Assembly (NCBI GenBank): GCA_035533295.1
Contig: DATLUA010000072.1
Coordinates: forward strand, 1 to 39,104
Source: JAGWJU01 sp035533295
Lineage (GTDB): Bacteria > Elusimicrobiota > Elusimicrobia > UBA1565 > UBA9628
DNA: 39,104 nt
Reading direction: 5' to 3'
Shown one piece after another: positions 31,127 through 39,104 of the stretch (its first letter is position 1; every line of letters begins with the position of its first letter). The position numbers and the translations under genes are program-made. The notes beneath the pieces are model-generated. The model had not been told where the DNA came from and searched no databases. It saw nothing but the letters and a program-made list of their open reading frames with translations.

Positions 31127-31618
31127 ATGGCCATCATCTATTCCCGCGATAAAATAAAGACCTTGAAGCGCCTCCTGTCTCTGCGCGACGCCTGGCGCTG
31201 GGAAGGCAAAAGCGTCGTTTTCACCAATGGCGTGTTCGACCTCCTGCACGCCGGGCACGTGCAAAGCCTGGAAAAAGCCAAAAGCCTGGGCGACGTCCTG
31301 ATCGTGGGCCTGAACTCGGACGCCTCGGCCCGGCGCCTGGGCAAGGGCCCCGGCCGGCCGATCAATGGCTGGAGGGACCGCGCCGCGGTCTTGGCGGCCC
31401 TGGCCTGCGTGGACGCGGTAGTCGAATTCGGAGAGGATACGCCGGCCGAGCTCCTGCGCCGGCTGCGGCCGGACGTGCTGGCCAAGGGCGCGGACTACCG
31501 CAAGAGCCAGGTGGCGGGACGCGAATACGCGGGCAAGGTCGCCTTGATTCCCTTGGCCGCCGGCCGCTCGACGACCGCGCTTATCGGGAAGATTTCGCGG
31601 CTGGCGCGTCGGTCTTAG
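31127..31618 (+). CDS. rfaE2: D-glycero-beta-D-manno-heptose 1-phosphate adenylyltransferase
   Basis: 163 residues, corresponding to the C-terminal nucleotidyltransferase domain of HldE. FTNGVFDLLHAGHVQSLEKAKSLGDVLIVGLNSDAS contains the HxGH catalytic motif; GRPINGWRDRAAVLAALACVDAVVEFGEDTP and KGADY follow. It forms ADP-heptose from heptose-1-phosphate and ATP for LPS core synthesis. The kinase domain (HldA) is a separate gene not in the window. AAAGGAGAT precedes ATG 31127. Its 3' end overlaps the convergent gene by 38 bases. Confidence 0.94.
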   Translation: MAIIYSRDKIKTLKRLLSLRDAWRWEGKSVVFTNGVFDLLHAGHVQSLEKAKSLGDVLIVGLNSDASARRLGKGPGRPINGWRDRAAVLAALACVDAVVEFGEDTPAELLRRLRPDVLAKGADYRKSQVAGREYAGKVALIPLAAGRSTTALIGKISRLARRS

Positions 31619-32069
31619 GCGCCGCGGGCGCGCCGGGCGCGGTTTTCCGGAGCGCCTCCTCGGCCGCGCCGCGCAGGCGGCTGCGCGGGTATTGCTTCTC
31701 GAAAGCGAGAATTTGAGCCCGTCCCTCGGCAACGCGGCCCTTCAAGAGAAGCGTCACCCCCTGCGCCAAGGCCGCGCGCTCCTTTTTAAGCTCGGCGCGA
31801 GCTTGGTCCGAGAATCCCCCCTTCCACACGGGCTTGTCGGCGCCGGGAACATCCTGCCGCGCGCCGCGCACCGCGGCCACCTGCGCCACATCTCCCTTTT
31901 GGTACTCGCTCGTCAGCGTCGTCTGGGTCAAGGCGTCCTTGAGATGAAGAAGCCACGTCGCGACCGGGGCGGGAAGCGCGTCGGCCTTGGCCGTGTCCGA
32001 AGAAGCGCCCCTGGCCAAAGACGGGCCAAGGAGCAGGGTCAAAATTGCAGCGGCCGCCGTTTTTTTCAT
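31581..32069 (-). CDS. Small secreted protein with TPR-like C-terminal helix pair
   Basis: 162 residues. Signal peptide residues 1-22 (MKKTAAAAILTLLLGPSLARGA). The mature part is helical; residues about 105-140 (LLLKGRVAEGRAQILAFEKQYPRSRLRGAAEEALR) look like one TPR/YbgF-type unit with the FxxxYPxS pattern. The tail is Ala/Pro/Lys-rich. It starts 23 bases after the stop of the large NHL protein with AGGAGG upstream, so it is the last gene of the gatA operon and probably works with that protein in the periplasm. Function unknown. Confidence 0.75.
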   Translation of the reverse strand: MKKTAAAAILTLLLGPSLARGASSDTAKADALPAPVATWLLHLKDALTQTTLTSEYQKGDVAQVAAVRGARQDVPGADKPVWKGGFSDQARAELKKERAALAQGVTLLLKGRVAEGRAQILAFEKQYPRSRLRGAAEEALRKTAPGAPAAPKTDAPAAKSSR

Positions 32070-32092
32070 AACGAGCCTCCTGTCAAACGAGT

Positions 32093-35000
32093 TTAGCGGC
32101 CGTCTAGCAGAGCCTGCACGGCCGGCGTCAAATCCGGATCCAGGGCCGCAGCCGCGTCGCCGGCTTTTTTGGCCGCGGCGACGTTCTTCATCTCAAGCTC
32201 GGCCTTGAGCAAGTTCATGGAGTAATCCGGATCCGGCGCGCCCGCGGCGGCGGCCGTCGCGGCGGCCTTGAGGTACATCCTGGCGGCCTGGGAATAATCT
32301 CCGGCGAAAAAGCTTATATTTCCCAAATCGTTCATGGCGGCCGCGTTGGCCGGATCATTTTTAACGACTTCGCCGAACGCCTGCCGCGCGGCCGCGGGAT
32401 GTCCGGCCTGGCATTCCAAAATCCCCAACTCAATCCGGCTGACCGCATCCTTAGGATCGGCGGCCAGGGCGGCTTTCAATTGCCCCTTCAAGGACGCGTA
32501 TTCCGCATCGAACATGGTTTTTATCGCCGCCGAAAAATCCTGGGCCGTGGCCTTGGCGTCGGGCGTCGGAAGCGGCGCCGACGCGGCCGGCAAGGTCGCG
32601 GGCTCGAAGTCGCCCCAGGCCTTTTGCAAATCCACGACATGGGCTGCTTTCTGGACCGACAAGGTCTTGTAATCGTAAACGGCCTTTTGCACCGCCTGGA
32701 CGAAGCCCTGGCCCAGGAGAGTGGCCTCCACCGGCACCCAATAGCGGCCGTCATACTTGACCAGCCAATCCGCGGGCACGCCCGCGCGCTCGACCGACTG
32801 GCTTTCCGTGTCGAACATGAACGCCATGTGGCCCGGGTAGTCGAGGATGGCCGAGGGAATCTCCGCGCTCTCAAGCAGCGAGACCATAAGCGTCGTCAAA
32901 TCGTCGCATTGGCCGCTCTTTCTCTCCAGGGTCTCGCGGGGGAACTGTGTGTAGTCCACGGGGAAAGTTTTGTCCTGGGACACCGTCTCGTAAGGATCGC
33001 TAGGCTTGGCGAAGAACCGCACGCCCGCGGCGGAGAGCGCGTCCCAAACATTAAGCGCGGCCACCGCGTTGGGGTTCAGGGCCGCCGTCTTGGGGCTTTG
33101 CGGCGCGGATAAAAGCGCCCGGCGCGCGAAGTCCACCACGGGCGGGTCCTGCGGCGTGACGAAATCCGCGATGCGCCGCGGGTCGCTCCAGACGATCGCG
33201 TTGCGGGAATAGACGCGCAGGGGCCTGGTCAGGGACACGGTCCGCTCGCGGCCCGCGTCGAAGTAGGTCAGGGAGAACTCCGCCTGGATGGGAGTGTCCT
33301 CCGTGACGTCGAGGATTTTATTATTGAGCGTGGCGATGAGCGGAATGACGACGCTGCTCCGGCGTTCCAAGGTTTTAATCGTCGTGTCGTAGCCGAAATC
33401 CATGAAGTCCTTGAGGCGGAAGCTGAAAGTCAGGTCATGGTAAGGGACGTTGAGGTTGTTGACCACGACGGCCTGGCCCACGGGGTTTTTCAGGTACCAT
33501 TTGTAGTTGGCGGGGAAAATATCGCCCAAGGTCACCGAGGAAATCTCCACGGGCGGCAGGTTGACCGGGCCCGCGATGGAAACCGCGGCCGGAGGGCCCA
33601 TAATTCCGACATCGTGGGTCTTGGCCTCCGCGGCGACGCGGTAGAAGTAGCGCCCTCCCGGGTTGACGCTAACGTCCTCGAACATGGGCGCGCCCGATTC
33701 CCCGACTTCCTCATAAGGGCCTTCGATTTTGTCCGCGCGGTAAATCCTGTAGCCGTAGAACCACGGATCCTCGGACGGCGGCCAGGAAAGCTCCGCCATG
33801 CCGCCCTTGACCGCAGTGCTCACCGCGACGGGCGGCGCCAAGGACGGGCGCAGGCCGAAGGACAAGACCTCGCCGCGCCCCGGATCAGAGACCACCAGGC
33901 CCTGGCCCGCGACCGCGACCGACGCCGGTTGGGAAAGTTCGCCCGGAGCGTCTCCCGGCGAGAACAAGTCCGTCATCCAATGCCCGTCCTTATCGTAGAC
34001 CGACACGCGCTTTAACTCTCTGTCCAAAATATAGAGGTAATCGTGCCCATCGTAGGCCATGGCCGAGGGCGCCTCGAACTGCCCGGGCGCGGCGCCGGGC
34101 TCTCCCCAGACGGCCACCAGGGCCCCCGAGGGCTCGCACTTGAAGATTTCATCCAGACCCGCGTCCGCGAAATAGACGAAGCCGTCCTTATCCCAGACCA
34201 CGGCCGCGGGTTTTTGCAGAACGTAGGTCTGCGTGCTTTCCTGCAGCGTCAGCCGCGGCCCGATGGTGAAGAGGAAGGTCCCATCGGGGCTGAATGCGTC
34301 GATGCGGTGGTTGCCCGCGTCCGCCACATAGACGGTTCCCCGGTCGTTGACCGCGACGCCGCGCGGGTCGTCCACCCGGCCCTCTTTCGAGCGGCCCATG
34401 AAGCCGAACATCCCGTGGCCGCCGGCGAAATCGGCCTTCCAAGCGCCGGAGGAGTCGAACTCGACCACGCGATCACCCGGCGTATCCGAGGCATAGAAGC
34501 CAAGCGAGCTGGCCGCGAAGCCATCGGAGCCTTTCACCTCTCCTCGGCCCGCGCCGAAGCTTTGCGGCAGGGTCCCCGAGGACAAGGCGATAAAGCGGCG
34601 CTTGTCGGGAATATAAGCGTAGAGGTTTTTCCCGTCCGCGGCCAAGGCGCCGGCGGAGAGGCTCCAGCTTCGCGTGGAGGCGCTCACGAATATTTTGGTC
34701 TCCAAATCAGGCGGAACGGGCGAGATCTTCAAGCTGTTGGTCAGTTCGACCTCTTGCACGCGCTTGTTCTCGCTGTCGAGAATGAAGATGCGTCCTGCGG
34801 GTCCTATCGCCAGGGCCTGCGGATCGCGAAACTCTCCAGCGCCCCGGCCCCAAGTGCCGAAAACTCCCAGCACCGAGCCCCGGGGATCGACTTCGCTGAC
34901 CTTGCTGTTGTCCGAATCGAGCACATAGGAGAACCCGTATGGATCCACGGCGAAATCGCGCCCGCCGACGGCAAAGGATTCGACGAAGCGGGCTTTGCTG

Positions 35001-35617
35001 TCGAATTTCTGGATGCGGCCGTTGTCCGAATCGAGCACGTAGACATCGTCGGCCGCGTCGACCTGGACCTTGGTCGGCTTCCGGAACTGGCCCTGCAGCT
35101 TGCCGTCTCGGCCGAACCAGAAAAGCAGGATGCCCCCCGGGGTGAACACCTGGACTCGGTCGTTGCCCGTGTCCGCCACGTAGACCCGGCCGTCCGAACC
35201 GACCGCGACGCCTTGGGGCGAGTCGAGCCGCCCGGCGCCGGAGCCCTCGGAGCCAAACGCGCTCAAGAAACCGCCGTCCTGGTCCAGAATGACGACGCGG
35301 TCGTTGCCCGTGTCCGCCACGTAGACCCGGCCGTCCGGTCCGACCGCGATGCCCTCGGGCGAGTCGAGCTTTTGCTCCCCGCGGCCGCGCGTCGTTCCAA
35401 GAAGCTTGCCGTTATCGAGGGAATAGACGTCCACCTGGGCTTTCTTTCGATCCAGAACGTAGAAGCGGCCGGAGCCGACGGCCAACGCTACGGGCCAACG
35501 CGTCCCCTGCAGAGGAACCGGCGGCAGGAAGCGGATGGTGTCGTAGGCCCGCGCAGAGAGCGCCGAGAATACCAGCGCACCCGCGGCGAATAAAAAAGCG
35601 GAGCGCAAGAGCCTCAT
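32093..35617 (-). CDS. Large secreted NHL-propeller / FN3 / transglutaminase-like / TPR protein
   Basis: 1174 residues. Signal peptide at 1-24. About 35-590: many NHL-type beta-propeller blades with the repeated SPEGIAVGPDGRVYVADTGNDRV pattern, enough for two propellers. About 593-680: a fibronectin type III-like domain (AELSWPPSEDPWFYGYRIYRA, YFYRVAAEA). About 690-840: beta-rich linker. About 850-1010: transglutaminase-like cysteine domain with SGQCDDLTTLM (C near 904), GHMAF (H near 929) and WVPVEATLLG. About 1045-1174: TPR repeats (PKDAVSRIELGILECQAGHPAAARQAFGEVVKNDP). Likely an envelope protein that binds a ligand and may have peptidase or crosslinking activity. It overlaps gatB by 4 bases. 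Two adjacent blades share a 40-base identical DNA stretch. Confidence 0.88.
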   Translation of the reverse strand: MRLLRSAFLFAAGALVFSALSARAYDTIRFLPPVPLQGTRWPVALAVGSGRFYVLDRKKAQVDVYSLDNGKLLGTTRGRGEQKLDSPEGIAVGPDGRVYVADTGNDRVVILDQDGGFLSAFGSEGSGAGRLDSPQGVAVGSDGRVYVADTGNDRVQVFTPGGILLFWFGRDGKLQGQFRKPTKVQVDAADDVYVLDSDNGRIQKFDSKARFVESFAVGGRDFAVDPYGFSYVLDSDNSKVSEVDPRGSVLGVFGTWGRGAGEFRDPQALAIGPAGRIFILDSENKRVQEVELTNSLKISPVPPDLETKIFVSASTRSWSLSAGALAADGKNLYAYIPDKRRFIALSSGTLPQSFGAGRGEVKGSDGFAASSLGFYASDTPGDRVVEFDSSGAWKADFAGGHGMFGFMGRSKEGRVDDPRGVAVNDRGTVYVADAGNHRIDAFSPDGTFLFTIGPRLTLQESTQTYVLQKPAAVVWDKDGFVYFADAGLDEIFKCEPSGALVAVWGEPGAAPGQFEAPSAMAYDGHDYLYILDRELKRVSVYDKDGHWMTDLFSPGDAPGELSQPASVAVAGQGLVVSDPGRGEVLSFGLRPSLAPPVAVSTAVKGGMAELSWPPSEDPWFYGYRIYRADKIEGPYEEVGESGAPMFEDVSVNPGGRYFYRVAAEAKTHDVGIMGPPAAVSIAGPVNLPPVEISSVTLGDIFPANYKWYLKNPVGQAVVVNNLNVPYHDLTFSFRLKDFMDFGYDTTIKTLERRSSVVIPLIATLNNKILDVTEDTPIQAEFSLTYFDAGRERTVSLTRPLRVYSRNAIVWSDPRRIADFVTPQDPPVVDFARRALLSAPQSPKTAALNPNAVAALNVWDALSAAGVRFFAKPSDPYETVSQDKTFPVDYTQFPRETLERKSGQCDDLTTLMVSLLESAEIPSAILDYPGHMAFMFDTESQSVERAGVPADWLVKYDGRYWVPVEATLLGQGFVQAVQKAVYDYKTLSVQKAAHVVDLQKAWGDFEPATLPAASAPLPTPDAKATAQDFSAAIKTMFDAEYASLKGQLKAALAADPKDAVSRIELGILECQAGHPAAARQAFGEVVKNDPANAAAMNDLGNISFFAGDYSQAARMYLKAAATAAAAGAPDPDYSMNLLKAELEMKNVAAAKKAGDAAAALDPDLTPAVQALLDGR
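35157..35337 (-). repeat. Two identical 40-bp copies in adjacent NHL blades
   Basis: Bases 35157-35196 and 35298-35337 are identical over 40 bases, 141 bases (47 codons) apart, in frame within the NHL gene. They encode the same DGRVYVADTGNDRV segment. Identity at silent positions points to recent duplication or gene conversion between blades. Confidence 0.85.
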
Positions 35618-37092
35618 GACTTGACCGCTTCCTTAATAAGGCGGTTGACCAGGGCCGGATTGGCCTTGCCCTTGGAGAGCTTCATGACCGCGCCCACGAT
35701 GGAGCCCGCGGCGCGCTCCTTGCCGCCACGCAAATCCTCGGCCGCTTTGGGGTTGGCGGCCAGGGCCTCTTGAACCCAGGCCTTGATTCGCCCCTCGTCG
35801 GAAACCTGCGCTAAGCCCTGCCTCTCGATGGCGACAAGAATATTGCCGTCTTTTTCCAGGCCTGTTATTTTGCCGTCCCAAAGGCGAGAGAAAACTTCTT
35901 TCGCGATTTTGCTGGAAATTTTCCCTTCCGCGACGATTCCGGCGAGCTCGGACAGGTGCTCTGGTCTTATCTTTCCCCGGGCTTCAGCCGTGGACAGACT
36001 TTCCGCGTTGAGCCGCGCCAGCAACTCGGTGGTCATGAGGTTTGAGAGCGTCTTGGCGTTTTTTTTGTGCGGTTTCGCGGCCAGGAAATAATCCCCCAGC
36101 TCCTTATCCCCGCTCAACACCTCGGCGTCGTAGTCCGAAAGCCCGAACTCCGCGGCGAGCCGCGCGCGGCGCCGCGCGGGAAGCTCGGGCAGTTCCGCTT
36201 GAATGCGCCCAATCCAGTCCGCGTCCGCTTCGAGCGGCAGCAAATCGGGATCCGGAAAGTAACGGTAGTCGTGGGCTTCCTCCTTGGAGCGCATGGAGGC
36301 GGTCATGCCCCGCTCCGCGTCCCAAAGCCTGGTCTCCTGGACCACGCGGCCGCCCGAATCCAGGATTTCCGCCTGGCGGACGAACTCATGCTCCAGGGCC
36401 AGCTTGACGTTGTGAAACGAGTTGAGGTTCTTGATTTCGGCCCGGGTGCCGAATTTTTCCGTTCCCTCGGGCCGCAAGGAAACATTCGCGTCGCAGCGCA
36501 TCTCGCCCTTTTCCATGTTGCAGCCGGAAACGCCGGCGTACTGCAGGATTTCCTTCAAGGCCGTGAGGTAGGCGTAGGCCTCGTCGGATGAGCGGAGGTC
36601 GGGCTCGGAAACGATTTCGACCAAGGGCGTGCCGCCGCGGTTGAAATCCACCAGCGAGCAATCCAGCTTCTCCGCCCCGATGGCGTGAAGCAGCTTGCCC
36701 GCGTCCTCCTCCATATGAATGCGGTGGATGCGCACCCGCTGAGTATGCCCGTCTTTGGTCCTGATTTCAAGCCCTCCGTGCTCGGAGAAAGGCAGCTCGT
36801 ACTGGGAAATCTGATAGGCCTTGGGCAAATCCGGGTAAAAATAGTTCTTGCGCGCGAAGATGGAGATCGGCGTGATGCGGCAACCCAAGGCCAGCGCCGC
36901 GCGGAAAGCCAGCTCCGCCGCCCGGCGGTTCAAGACCGGCAGGACGCCCGGCTGCCCGGTGCAGACCGGGCAAATCCGGCTGTTGGGCGGGGCGCCGAAG
37001 CCGTCGGTGGGGCAGGCGCAGAACAGCTTGCTTTGGGTGGCCAGCTGCGCGTGGACTTCCAAGCCCACCACCATCTCGTATTTCGTCGCCAT
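35614..37092 (-). CDS. gatB: Aspartyl/glutamyl-tRNA amidotransferase subunit B
   Basis: 492 residues. YEMVVGLEVHAQLATQSKLFCAC at the start, zinc-site cysteines C25/C27 and C41/C44 (CPVCTG), FARKNYFYPDLPKAYQISQYE, HMEEDAGKL, DFNRGGTPLVEIVSEPD, GEMRCDANVS, and ETRLWD are diagnostic. The C-terminal YqeY/tail region (from about 400) recognises tRNA. With GatA and GatC it converts misacylated Glu-tRNA(Gln) or Asp-tRNA(Asn) to the amide. It follows the NUDIX gene by 3 bases and overlaps the NHL protein gene by 4. Confidence 0.97.
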   Translation of the reverse strand: MATKYEMVVGLEVHAQLATQSKLFCACPTDGFGAPPNSRICPVCTGQPGVLPVLNRRAAELAFRAALALGCRITPISIFARKNYFYPDLPKAYQISQYELPFSEHGGLEIRTKDGHTQRVRIHRIHMEEDAGKLLHAIGAEKLDCSLVDFNRGGTPLVEIVSEPDLRSSDEAYAYLTALKEILQYAGVSGCNMEKGEMRCDANVSLRPEGTEKFGTRAEIKNLNSFHNVKLALEHEFVRQAEILDSGGRVVQETRLWDAERGMTASMRSKEEAHDYRYFPDPDLLPLEADADWIGRIQAELPELPARRRARLAAEFGLSDYDAEVLSGDKELGDYFLAAKPHKKNAKTLSNLMTTELLARLNAESLSTAEARGKIRPEHLSELAGIVAEGKISSKIAKEVFSRLWDGKITGLEKDGNILVAIERQGLAQVSDEGRIKAWVQEALAANPKAAEDLRGGKERAAGSIVGAVMKLSKGKANPALVNRLIKEAVKS

Positions 37093-37095
37093 CGC

Positions 37096-37500
37096 TTAAG
37101 CCCCGGCTCCCACCAAGCCCAAAAGCTCGATGTCCGAGGGATAGCGCACCAGCCCGCGCGCGGCCTCGGCCGTGGCCCAGCGGCAGGACAAAATTTCCCC
37201 TTCGGCGGGCTCGCCGACTTTTTCCAGCGGCTCCATCAAAAACCACTCCACGCTTTTGGACACCGGCGTCCCGCGGCGGGAAAACTGGTAGCGCGCCGTG
37301 GCCAGGGGCTTAAGCGCCTTGCAGCGCCAGCCGGTTTCCTCTTGGACTTCGCGCAGGGCGGCCTCCTGGGCCGACTCGCCCGGCTCGATGTGCCCCTTGG
37401 GAAAGGTCCAGACGGTTTCTCCCTTGAGGTTGGTCACCTGCACCAAGGCCATTTGGCCGTCCTTCAGGACCAAGCCGCCGGCGGAAAATTCCTCGTTCAT
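37096..37500 (-). CDS. NUDIX hydrolase
   Basis: 134 residues from ATG 37500. Complete NUDIX box GHIEPGESAQEAALREVQEETGW (about residues 36-58), preceded by SAGGLVLKDGQMALVQVTNLKGETVWTFPKG. The combination of SAGG at the N-terminus and WTFPKGHIE is that of diadenosine polyphosphate or (di)nucleoside hydrolases of the MutT/Ap4A type. It would clear nucleotide polyphosphates such as Ap4A, a by-product of aminoacyl-tRNA synthetases, which would fit its place between gatA and gatB (inference). It lies 2 bases after gatA and 3 before gatB. The longer frame upstream is a shadow of gatA. Confidence 0.9.
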   Translation of the reverse strand: MNEEFSAGGLVLKDGQMALVQVTNLKGETVWTFPKGHIEPGESAQEAALREVQEETGWRCKALKPLATARYQFSRRGTPVSKSVEWFLMEPLEKVGEPAEGEILSCRWATAEAARGLVRYPSDIELLGLVGAGA

Positions 37501-37502
37501 CG

Positions 37503-38957
37503 TCAGTTGAGCCTCGGGAAGGGCCTCTCGCGCTCGAAGGCCGCGGCCGCGGCCAAAAGACGGCCGTCGGCGAAGCGGTCGGCGATGAGTTGGACGCCCA
37601 CGGGAAGTCCCGCGCGCGTCAGGCCGCAGGGAAGCGACACTGCGGCGTTGCCGGCCAGGTTCGAGGGGATGGTGAAGACGTCGGACAGGTACATCGAGAG
37701 CGGATCCTTGGTTTTCTCGCCGAACTTGAAGGCCGGCGAAGGCGCCGTGGGCGTGAGCAGGACATCCACCGACGCGAAGGCCTCCTCGAAATCTTTTTTG
37801 ATGAGCGTCCTGACCCGCTGGGCCTTGGCGTAGTAGGCGTCGTAATAGCCGGAGGACAGGGCGTAGGTTCCCAGCATGATGCGGCGCTTGACCTCTGGGC
37901 CGAAGCCCTCGCCGCGCGAGCGCTCGTAGACTTCCTCGAGCGTGGCGGCCTCCTGCGCCCGGCGCCCGTAGCGGATGCCGTCGAAGCGCGCCAAGTTCGA
38001 GCTCGCCTCCGAGGGCGCGATGAGGTAGTAGGTGCTGATCGCGTAGGGCGTGTGCGGCAAGGACACTTCGCCGGCCTTGGCGCCGAGCTTCTCGAAAACC
38101 GCGAGCGCCGCGCGCACGGCCGCCTCCACCTCCGGGTCGATGCCCTTGATGAAGTATTCCTTGGGAATGCCGACGCGCAGCCCGGCCAGGCTCCGCGGAA
38201 GCTCTCCCAAAATCTTGCCCGGTTCGAACTCCGGCGAGGACGTGGAATCCAGCGGATCGTGGCCGCCGATGACGGAAAGCGCCAGGGCCGCGTCGGCCGA
38301 GGTCCGGGCGATGGGTCCGATTTGATCCAGAGACGAGGCGAAGGCGATGAGGCCGCGCCGGGAGACCGCGCCGTAGGTGGGCTTCAAGCCCACGGCGCCG
38401 CACAGCGCCGCCGGCTGGCGGATGGAGCCCCCGGTGTCCGAGCCCAGGGCCAAGGGGCAAAATCCCGCGGCCACGGCCGCGGCCGAGCCGCCCGAGGATC
38501 CGCCGGGAACGTAGTCCGTATTCCACGGGTTGGCGGTCTTGAAGAACGCCGAGTTCTCGGTCGAGGAGCCCATCGCGAACTCGTCCAAATTGGTCTTGCC
38601 GATGAACACGGCGTCGGCTTTCCGGAGCCGCTCCACGACCTCGGCGTCGTAAGGGGCGACGTAGCCCTTCAAAATTTTCGACGCGCAGGTGGTCTCCACG
38701 CCTTCGATAAGAATGTTGTCCTTGACGGCGACGGGCACGCCGCAGAGCGCTCCCAACTTTTCGCCGCGCTTTTTCTTGGCGTCCACCGCGCGCGCCTGGG
38801 CCAGGGCTTGGTCCTCCAGCACGCAGACAAACGCCCGCACGCCGGCGTCCTTTTCCTTCACCCGAGCCAGGTGCTCGCGCGCGACGTCCTCGGCGGAAAA
38901 TTTGCCGCCGGCCACGCCCGCGGCGATGTCCACGGCGGATAAACCGGTGGTCGTCAT
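37503..38957 (-). CDS. gatA: Aspartyl/glutamyl-tRNA amidotransferase subunit A
   Basis: 484 residues. Amidase-signature enzyme with the Ser-cisSer-Lys triad K79 (VAVKDN), S154 (GGSSGGSA) and S178 (SDTGGSIR), the same numbering as S. aureus GatA. GALCGVPVAVKDNILIEG, NLDEFAMGSSTENSAF, and QIGPIARTSADAAL agree. It releases ammonia from glutamine for the amidotransferase. Start ATG 38957 has GAGGG directly before it and no well-spaced Shine-Dalgarno sequence. gatC, often just upstream of gatA, is not seen; instead a transposase gene begins 56 bases away on the other strand. Confidence 0.97.
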   Translation of the reverse strand: MTTTGLSAVDIAAGVAGGKFSAEDVAREHLARVKEKDAGVRAFVCVLEDQALAQARAVDAKKKRGEKLGALCGVPVAVKDNILIEGVETTCASKILKGYVAPYDAEVVERLRKADAVFIGKTNLDEFAMGSSTENSAFFKTANPWNTDYVPGGSSGGSAAAVAAGFCPLALGSDTGGSIRQPAALCGAVGLKPTYGAVSRRGLIAFASSLDQIGPIARTSADAALALSVIGGHDPLDSTSSPEFEPGKILGELPRSLAGLRVGIPKEYFIKGIDPEVEAAVRAALAVFEKLGAKAGEVSLPHTPYAISTYYLIAPSEASSNLARFDGIRYGRRAQEAATLEEVYERSRGEGFGPEVKRRIMLGTYALSSGYYDAYYAKAQRVRTLIKKDFEEAFASVDVLLTPTAPSPAFKFGEKTKDPLSMYLSDVFTIPSNLAGNAAVSLPCGLTRAGLPVGVQLIADRFADGRLLAAAAAFERERPFPRLN

Positions 38958-38977
38958 CCCTCGATAGGCTTATGCAC

Positions 38978-39006
38978 TTGACTGACCCTGGTCATAGAGA
39001 TAACCT
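38978..39006 (+). promoter_or_regulatory. Possible promoter/end region of an insertion sequence
   Basis: TTGACT (38978-38983), 17-base spacer, TAACCT (39001-39006, weak). Inside the spacer is the inverted repeat TGACC-CT-GGTCA (38983-38994). It lies between gatA and the transposase start and is probably the element's left end, but the terminal repeat cannot be confirmed without the right end. Confidence 0.35.
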
Positions 39007-39012
39007 CGACAC

Positions 39013-39104
39013 ATGCGACGAAAAGTCACGTCCGCAGGGTACCCCATGTTTCCCCGCACTCTGGGGGAATTCCAGCGCAGATTCGCCACGGAGCGCGCAT
39101 GCCT
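39013..39104 (+). mobile_element. IS1595-family (ISXO2-like) transposase, N-terminal fragment
   Basis: 30 codons are visible before the window ends. From ATG 39013 (or ATG 39046) the frame reads ...YPMFPRTLGEFQRRFATERAC, which matches the start of ISXO2/IS1595 transposases, where an (E)FQRRF-type segment followed by a conserved Cys leads into a zinc ribbon. The rest of the gene, the DDE-type catalytic residues and the right inverted repeat lie outside the window. It is divergent from gatA. Called from a short motif, so moderate confidence. Confidence 0.65.

Noticed and set aside
34043..35593. 516-codon open frame antisense to the NHL protein gene
   Set aside because: GC-rich DNA leaves long open frames on the opposite strand; no recognisable domain, and the true gene has repeats and a signal peptide.

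Overview
The window is about 39 kb of dense, GC-rich bacterial DNA. Genes abut or overlap by a few bases almost everywhere and there is no gene-free stretch of 300 bases. No tRNA, rRNA or CRISPR array was seen. The heptose genes gmhA and hldE-type rfaE2, an outer-membrane-type beta-barrel ending in Phe, and many signal peptides point to a diderm (Gram-negative) bacterium. The mix would fit an uncultured lineage such as a high-GC Elusimicrobiota, but that placement is a guess from gene style, not proof. Several promoters are -10 elements lying 6-12 bases from an ATG with no Shine-Dalgarno sequence between, so leaderless mRNAs look common.

Left block (1-4510, minus strand): the most unusual part. 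An operon starting at its own -10 box encodes a long-chain polyprenyl diphosphate synthase, a PqqD-like peptide-binding protein, a radical SAM enzyme, a MenA-type UbiA prenyltransferase, a second radical SAM enzyme, a 40-residue peptide with its own strong ribosome-binding site, and the start of a third radical SAM enzyme cut by the window edge. The last 22 residues of the peptide share the W, P, Y and I register of PqqA, the precursor of PQQ, but carry Met where PqqA has the crosslinked Glu. No quinone-ring or PQQ genes are present in the window. I propose a ribosomal-peptide (RiPP) pathway that makes a prenylated, tyrosine-derived redox cofactor or lipid-anchored peptide. This is a hypothesis.

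4546-7672 (minus): proline dehydrogenase, threonine dehydrogenase and 2-amino-3-ketobutyrate CoA ligase, an amino-acid oxidation operon reading toward the cofactor operon. 7743-9807: a methyltransferase, a family 2 glycosyltransferase on the minus strand, and a small membrane-anchored OB-fold-like protein. 9922-13647: two tandem zinc alcohol-dehydrogenase-family genes translationally coupled to ribD and ribE. 13724-16173: a DUF3015 secreted protein, a strong terminator, and a DUF4105/Lnb-like protein with a C-terminal barrel. 16255-18407: a TetR regulator with a clear promoter and operator, then TlpA-like and DsbA-like thiol oxidoreductases.

18448-21381: nagZ-like GH3 hydrolase, a HEAT-like secreted protein, and a SUI1/YciH-type protein. 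21474-30414: one long chain of overlapping genes: GAF-HD-GYP phosphodiesterase, rsmI, tsaC, glyA, a lone receiver protein, mtnP, add, cdd, an accB-like gene with an altered biotin site, accC and gmhA. 30476-31618: a secreted protein of unknown function and the heptose-1-phosphate adenylyltransferase.

31581-38957 (minus): gatA, a NUDIX hydrolase, gatB, a 1174-residue secreted NHL-FN3-transglutaminase-TPR protein and a small secreted protein. At 39013 the 5' end of an IS1595-type transposase begins, directly upstream of gatA.
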